From Bradyrhizobium sp. CCBAU 51627 (lineage in GTDB: Bacteria > Pseudomonadota > Alphaproteobacteria > Rhizobiales > Xanthobacteraceae): a stretch of 64,000 bases of DNA. Below the pieces are notes generated by a model. That model had not been told where the DNA came from, ran no database searches, and saw only the letters and a list, made by a program, of their open reading frames with translations. Position 1 is the stretch's first letter. Each line of letters begins with the position of its first letter. The position numbers and the translations under genes are program-made. Shown piece by piece: positions 61,768 through 64,000 of the stretch. The stretch is taken from positions 124,001 through 188,000 of the forward strand of contig NZ_LBJG01000024.1 of assembly GCF_028128765.1 (NCBI RefSeq), in the 5' to 3' direction.

Positions 61768-62082
61768 TTAAGGTATTGCGCTCACGAAAGATGGTCGCGT
61801 GGCGTTGTACGCGACCACAAACCAGCAGTGCTGATTGGCTTCGGATCTGGAGTGAGTCGTGACGAATTGCCGCAACCCCTGCCGTCAAACGCTGCGCGCC
61901 AGCAATGTTGGTCGCGCAGCCGTTCGCATCGAGCCGCGTCTCGACGGAAGCGTCATCGGTAACGAGTAACCTAATTTTCGCAAAACAAAACAAGGCGTGC
62001 CATCATAGTGCCGTTGGCATATTGTCTCGGCGCGGCCGTGGTCCAAGTGTCTGCTAATCGCCAGCCATGAGATGGGTGAGCC
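61768..62082. other. 315-bp gap without a gene
   Basis: This stretch lies upstream of the SAM-cyclase gene and should carry its promoter. Codon-like open frames on the minus strand are antisense to the cyclase start and are not supported. I see no repeat or RNA gene here. Confidence 0.5.
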
Positions 62083-64000
62083 ATGCAGATTGCGGAGTGG
62101 CTCGGGAAGCTGGGGCTTGGGCAATACGCGGAGCGTTTTGCCCAGAATGGGATCGATGTGGACGTCCTCCCCGAGCTGATGGACGAGGATTTTGACAAGC
62201 TTGGGGTCCTGCTCGGTCATCGCCGCAAAATGCTGCGTGCCATCGCCGATCTCGATCCGGCCGCATTGATCGCATCGCCGGCTCCCGCTCACGACGCCGA
62301 GCGGCGCCACCTCACCATCATGTTCTGCGATCTGGTCGGCTCGACTGCGCTCTCGGCGCGTCTCGATCCCGAGGATATGTGGGAAGTGATCCGGACCTAC
62401 CGCGCGGCGTGCGCGCGCGTCGTTGCCGCTTATGACGGAAGGATAGTCAGGTTCGTCGGTGACGGAATACTGGTCTATTTCGGCTATCCGCGAGCCCACG
62501 AAGACGATGCGGAGCGCGCAGTGCGCACCGGTCTCGACATAATCTCCGCAATTCGTCAGCTCAAGACAGGCGCCGGCGAACGGGTCGAGCTGCGGATCGC
62601 AATTGCGACCGGGCTTGTGGTGGTGGGCGATCTCATCAGCGGAGATGCGTCAGAGGAGAACGCGACCATCGGCGACACGCCGAACCTCGCTGCGCGGCTT
62701 CAGAGCCTTGCCGAGCCGGGGGTGGTCGTCGTTGCGTCATCCACTCGCCGGCTGCTTGGGGATCTCTTCACTTTTCGCAATCTAGGCCGCCGTGAAGTCA
62801 AGGGGATAGGCGAGCCCATCGCGGTGTGGGCGGTGGAGGGAGCGACCGCATCCGAGAGCCGCTTCGAAGCGGTCCGTGCCGCGCGCTCGATCGGCTTTGT
62901 CGGCCGCAAGGATGAGATCGAATTCATCCTCTCGCGCCAGCGGGAGGCATGGCAGGGCCAGGGCCAGATCGTACTGATTTCCGGCGAAGCGGGCATCGGC
63001 AAGTCTCGCATCGTCGCAACGCTGTCCGAAAGTCCCTCGTTGGGGAAGCATCGTCGGGTTCGGTATCAGTGTTCGCCTTACCATACAAACAGCGCGCTTC
63101 ACCCGTTCGTCGCGCAGCTCGAACGCGCCGCCGGAATCCGCTCGCACGACACGCCGGAACAAAGGCTCGACAAGCTCGAGGCCATGCTGGCGCTTGGAAC
63201 GCGGCAGGTCGCTCGGGCGACACCGCTCATTGCGGCTCTGCTTTCGATTCCGACCGGCGACCGTTGCCCGCCGCTTGGCTTAAGTCCGGCGCAGCAGCGG
63301 CGACAGACATTTGCCGCCCTTCTCGATCAGCTTGAAGGGTTGGCGCGAGGTCAGCCTCTACTTATCATCTGCGAGGATTTGCATTGGGCCGATGCCACGA
63401 CTCTCGAGCTGTTTGATCTCGCGGTCGATCGGATCAGGGCGCTGCCGATCCTCGTGCTCATGACATCCCGGCCGGAATTCGAGCCTTCCTGGTCGGGCCT
63501 TGCCAACGTCAGCCTGCTGCGGCTCGACCGGCTCGATCGGCAGGACACTCGCGCGCTGGTGGAACAGGTGGTTGTCGGCCGCCAGCTGCCGCGCGAGATG
63601 ATGAAGCAGATCATCGACAGGACGGATGGCGTCCCGCTATTCGTCGAGGAGCTGACCAAGATGGTGCTGGAGTCCGGCCTGCTGGTTGAAGATGCCGGGC
63701 GCTATCGCCTGAATAGTCCGCTCCCGCCGCTCGCTATTCCCGCCACGCTACAAGACTCGCTGATGGCGCGACTCGACCGGCTCGCTCCAGTCAAGGAGGT
63801 GGCGCAGATCGGCGCCGCCATCGGCCGCGACTTTTCATACGCGCTGTTGAAATACGTGGCGGGACGCGATGATCTGACGCTGAGTGCTGCGCTGGAACAA
63901 CTTGAAGAGGCCGAACTGCTGCTGCGCCGTGGATCTCCGCCCGATGCAAACTATAGTTTCAAGCATGCCCTTGTTCAGGAAGCGGCCTATGAGAGTCTGC
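62083..64000 (+). CDS. SAM-cyclase-AAA signalling protein, 3'-truncated by window edge
   Basis: At least 639 codons, still open at the window end. Residues 1-60 form a sterile-alpha-motif-like domain (MQIAEWLGKLGLGQYAERFA). Residues 75-250 are a class III cyclase domain with metal-binding Asp83 (MFCDLVGSTAL) and Asp127 (FVGDGILVYF), and NLAARLQSLAEPG. From about 270 an AAA-type ATPase domain follows with Walker A GEAGIGKSRI and Walker B LLIICEDLHWAD, probably ending in TPRs beyond the window. This build is common in Bradyrhizobium; it probably links cyclic nucleotide synthesis to an ATP-driven sensor. The signal is unknown. Confidence 0.92.
   Translation, partial: MQIAEWLGKLGLGQYAERFAQNGIDVDVLPELMDEDFDKLGVLLGHRRKMLRAIADLDPAALIASPAPAHDAERRHLTIMFCDLVGSTALSARLDPEDMWEVIRTYRAACARVVAAYDGRIVRFVGDGILVYFGYPRAHEDDAERAVRTGLDIISAIRQLKTGAGERVELRIAIATGLVVVGDLISGDASEENATIGDTPNLAARLQSLAEPGVVVVASSTRRLLGDLFTFRNLGRREVKGIGEPIAVWAVEGATASESRFEAVRAARSIGFVGRKDEIEFILSRQREAWQGQGQIVLISGEAGIGKSRIVATLSESPSLGKHRRVRYQCSPYHTNSALHPFVAQLERAAGIRSHDTPEQRLDKLEAMLALGTRQVARATPLIAALLSIPTGDRCPPLGLSPAQQRRQTFAALLDQLEGLARGQPLLIICEDLHWADATTLELFDLAVDRIRALPILVLMTSRPEFEPSWSGLANVSLLRLDRLDRQDTRALVEQVVVGRQLPREMMKQIIDRTDGVPLFVEELTKMVLESGLLVEDAGRYRLNSPLPPLAIPATLQDSLMARLDRLAPVKEVAQIGAAIGRDFSYALLKYVAGRDDLTLSAALEQLEEAELLLRRGSPPDANYSFKHALVQEAAYESL

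Overview
The window is high-GC alphaproteobacterial chromosome, most likely Bradyrhizobium or a close relative in the Nitrobacteraceae. The best single clue is the gene at 21905-23074. As far as I recall that enzyme, it matches D-tartrate dehydratase of Bradyrhizobium japonicum in length (389 aa) and at every catalytic position I checked. The pqqABCDE operon, a three-subunit 2-oxoacid oxidoreductase and several families of intergenic palindromes fit the same group. I see no tRNA, rRNA, CRISPR array, intact insertion sequence or prophage. This is ordinary chromosome carrying some decayed mobile DNA.

Layout. 0-4 kb: the end of a yeaH-spoVR stress pair, then a minus-strand ArsR-SRPBCC-small membrane protein-DUF1801 group with two operator-like palindromes upstream. 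4-9 kb: secreted and membrane proteins of unknown role, a membrane-anchored phytochelatin-synthase-like protease and a class III cyclase with TPRs. 9-14 kb: an IS3-type scrap, a palindrome, and an overlapping operon for a 2-oxoacid oxidoreductase with its own NAD(P)H/FAD/Fe-S subunit. 14.6-19 kb: pqqABCDE plus an overlapping proline-iminopeptidase-like gene, with a terminator-like hairpin just after pqqA. 19-25 kb: amidase, glutathione peroxidase, DUF3297, D-tartrate dehydratase, a GIY-YIG protein flanked closely by palindromes, and malonyl-CoA decarboxylase.

25-33 kb: AraC/MFS pair, then an aspartate module (racemase, LysR, aspartase, dicarboxylate/amino acid symporter) and an SDR. 33-42 kb: a Cache-domain chemoreceptor, a CPA2 antiporter with USP-like tail, and an RND efflux pump with adaptor. 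42-47 kb: a secreted phosphoesterase, a MauG/CcpA-type di-haem peroxidase and a convergent secreted protein. 47-50 kb: a flavin monooxygenase and a cupin, divergent from an AraC regulator. 50-52 kb: a hybrid histidine kinase. 52-61 kb: an XRE-cupin regulator divergent from a tight operon with a dipeptide-type ABC importer, an FAD oxidoreductase and a hydroxyacid dehydrogenase, probably for uptake and oxidation of an amine- or amino-acid-like compound. 61-64 kb: a small membrane protein and the start of a SAM-cyclase-AAA signalling protein cut by the window edge.

The observations most worth following are the GIY-YIG gene between two palindromic repeats, the peptidase overlapping pqqE, the hairpin after pqqA, the NAD(P)H subunit of the 2-oxoacid oxidoreductase, and the 52-61 kb import/oxidation operon with its candidate promoter and operator. 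All functional calls come from reading the sequence and remembered family knowledge; no database search was run.
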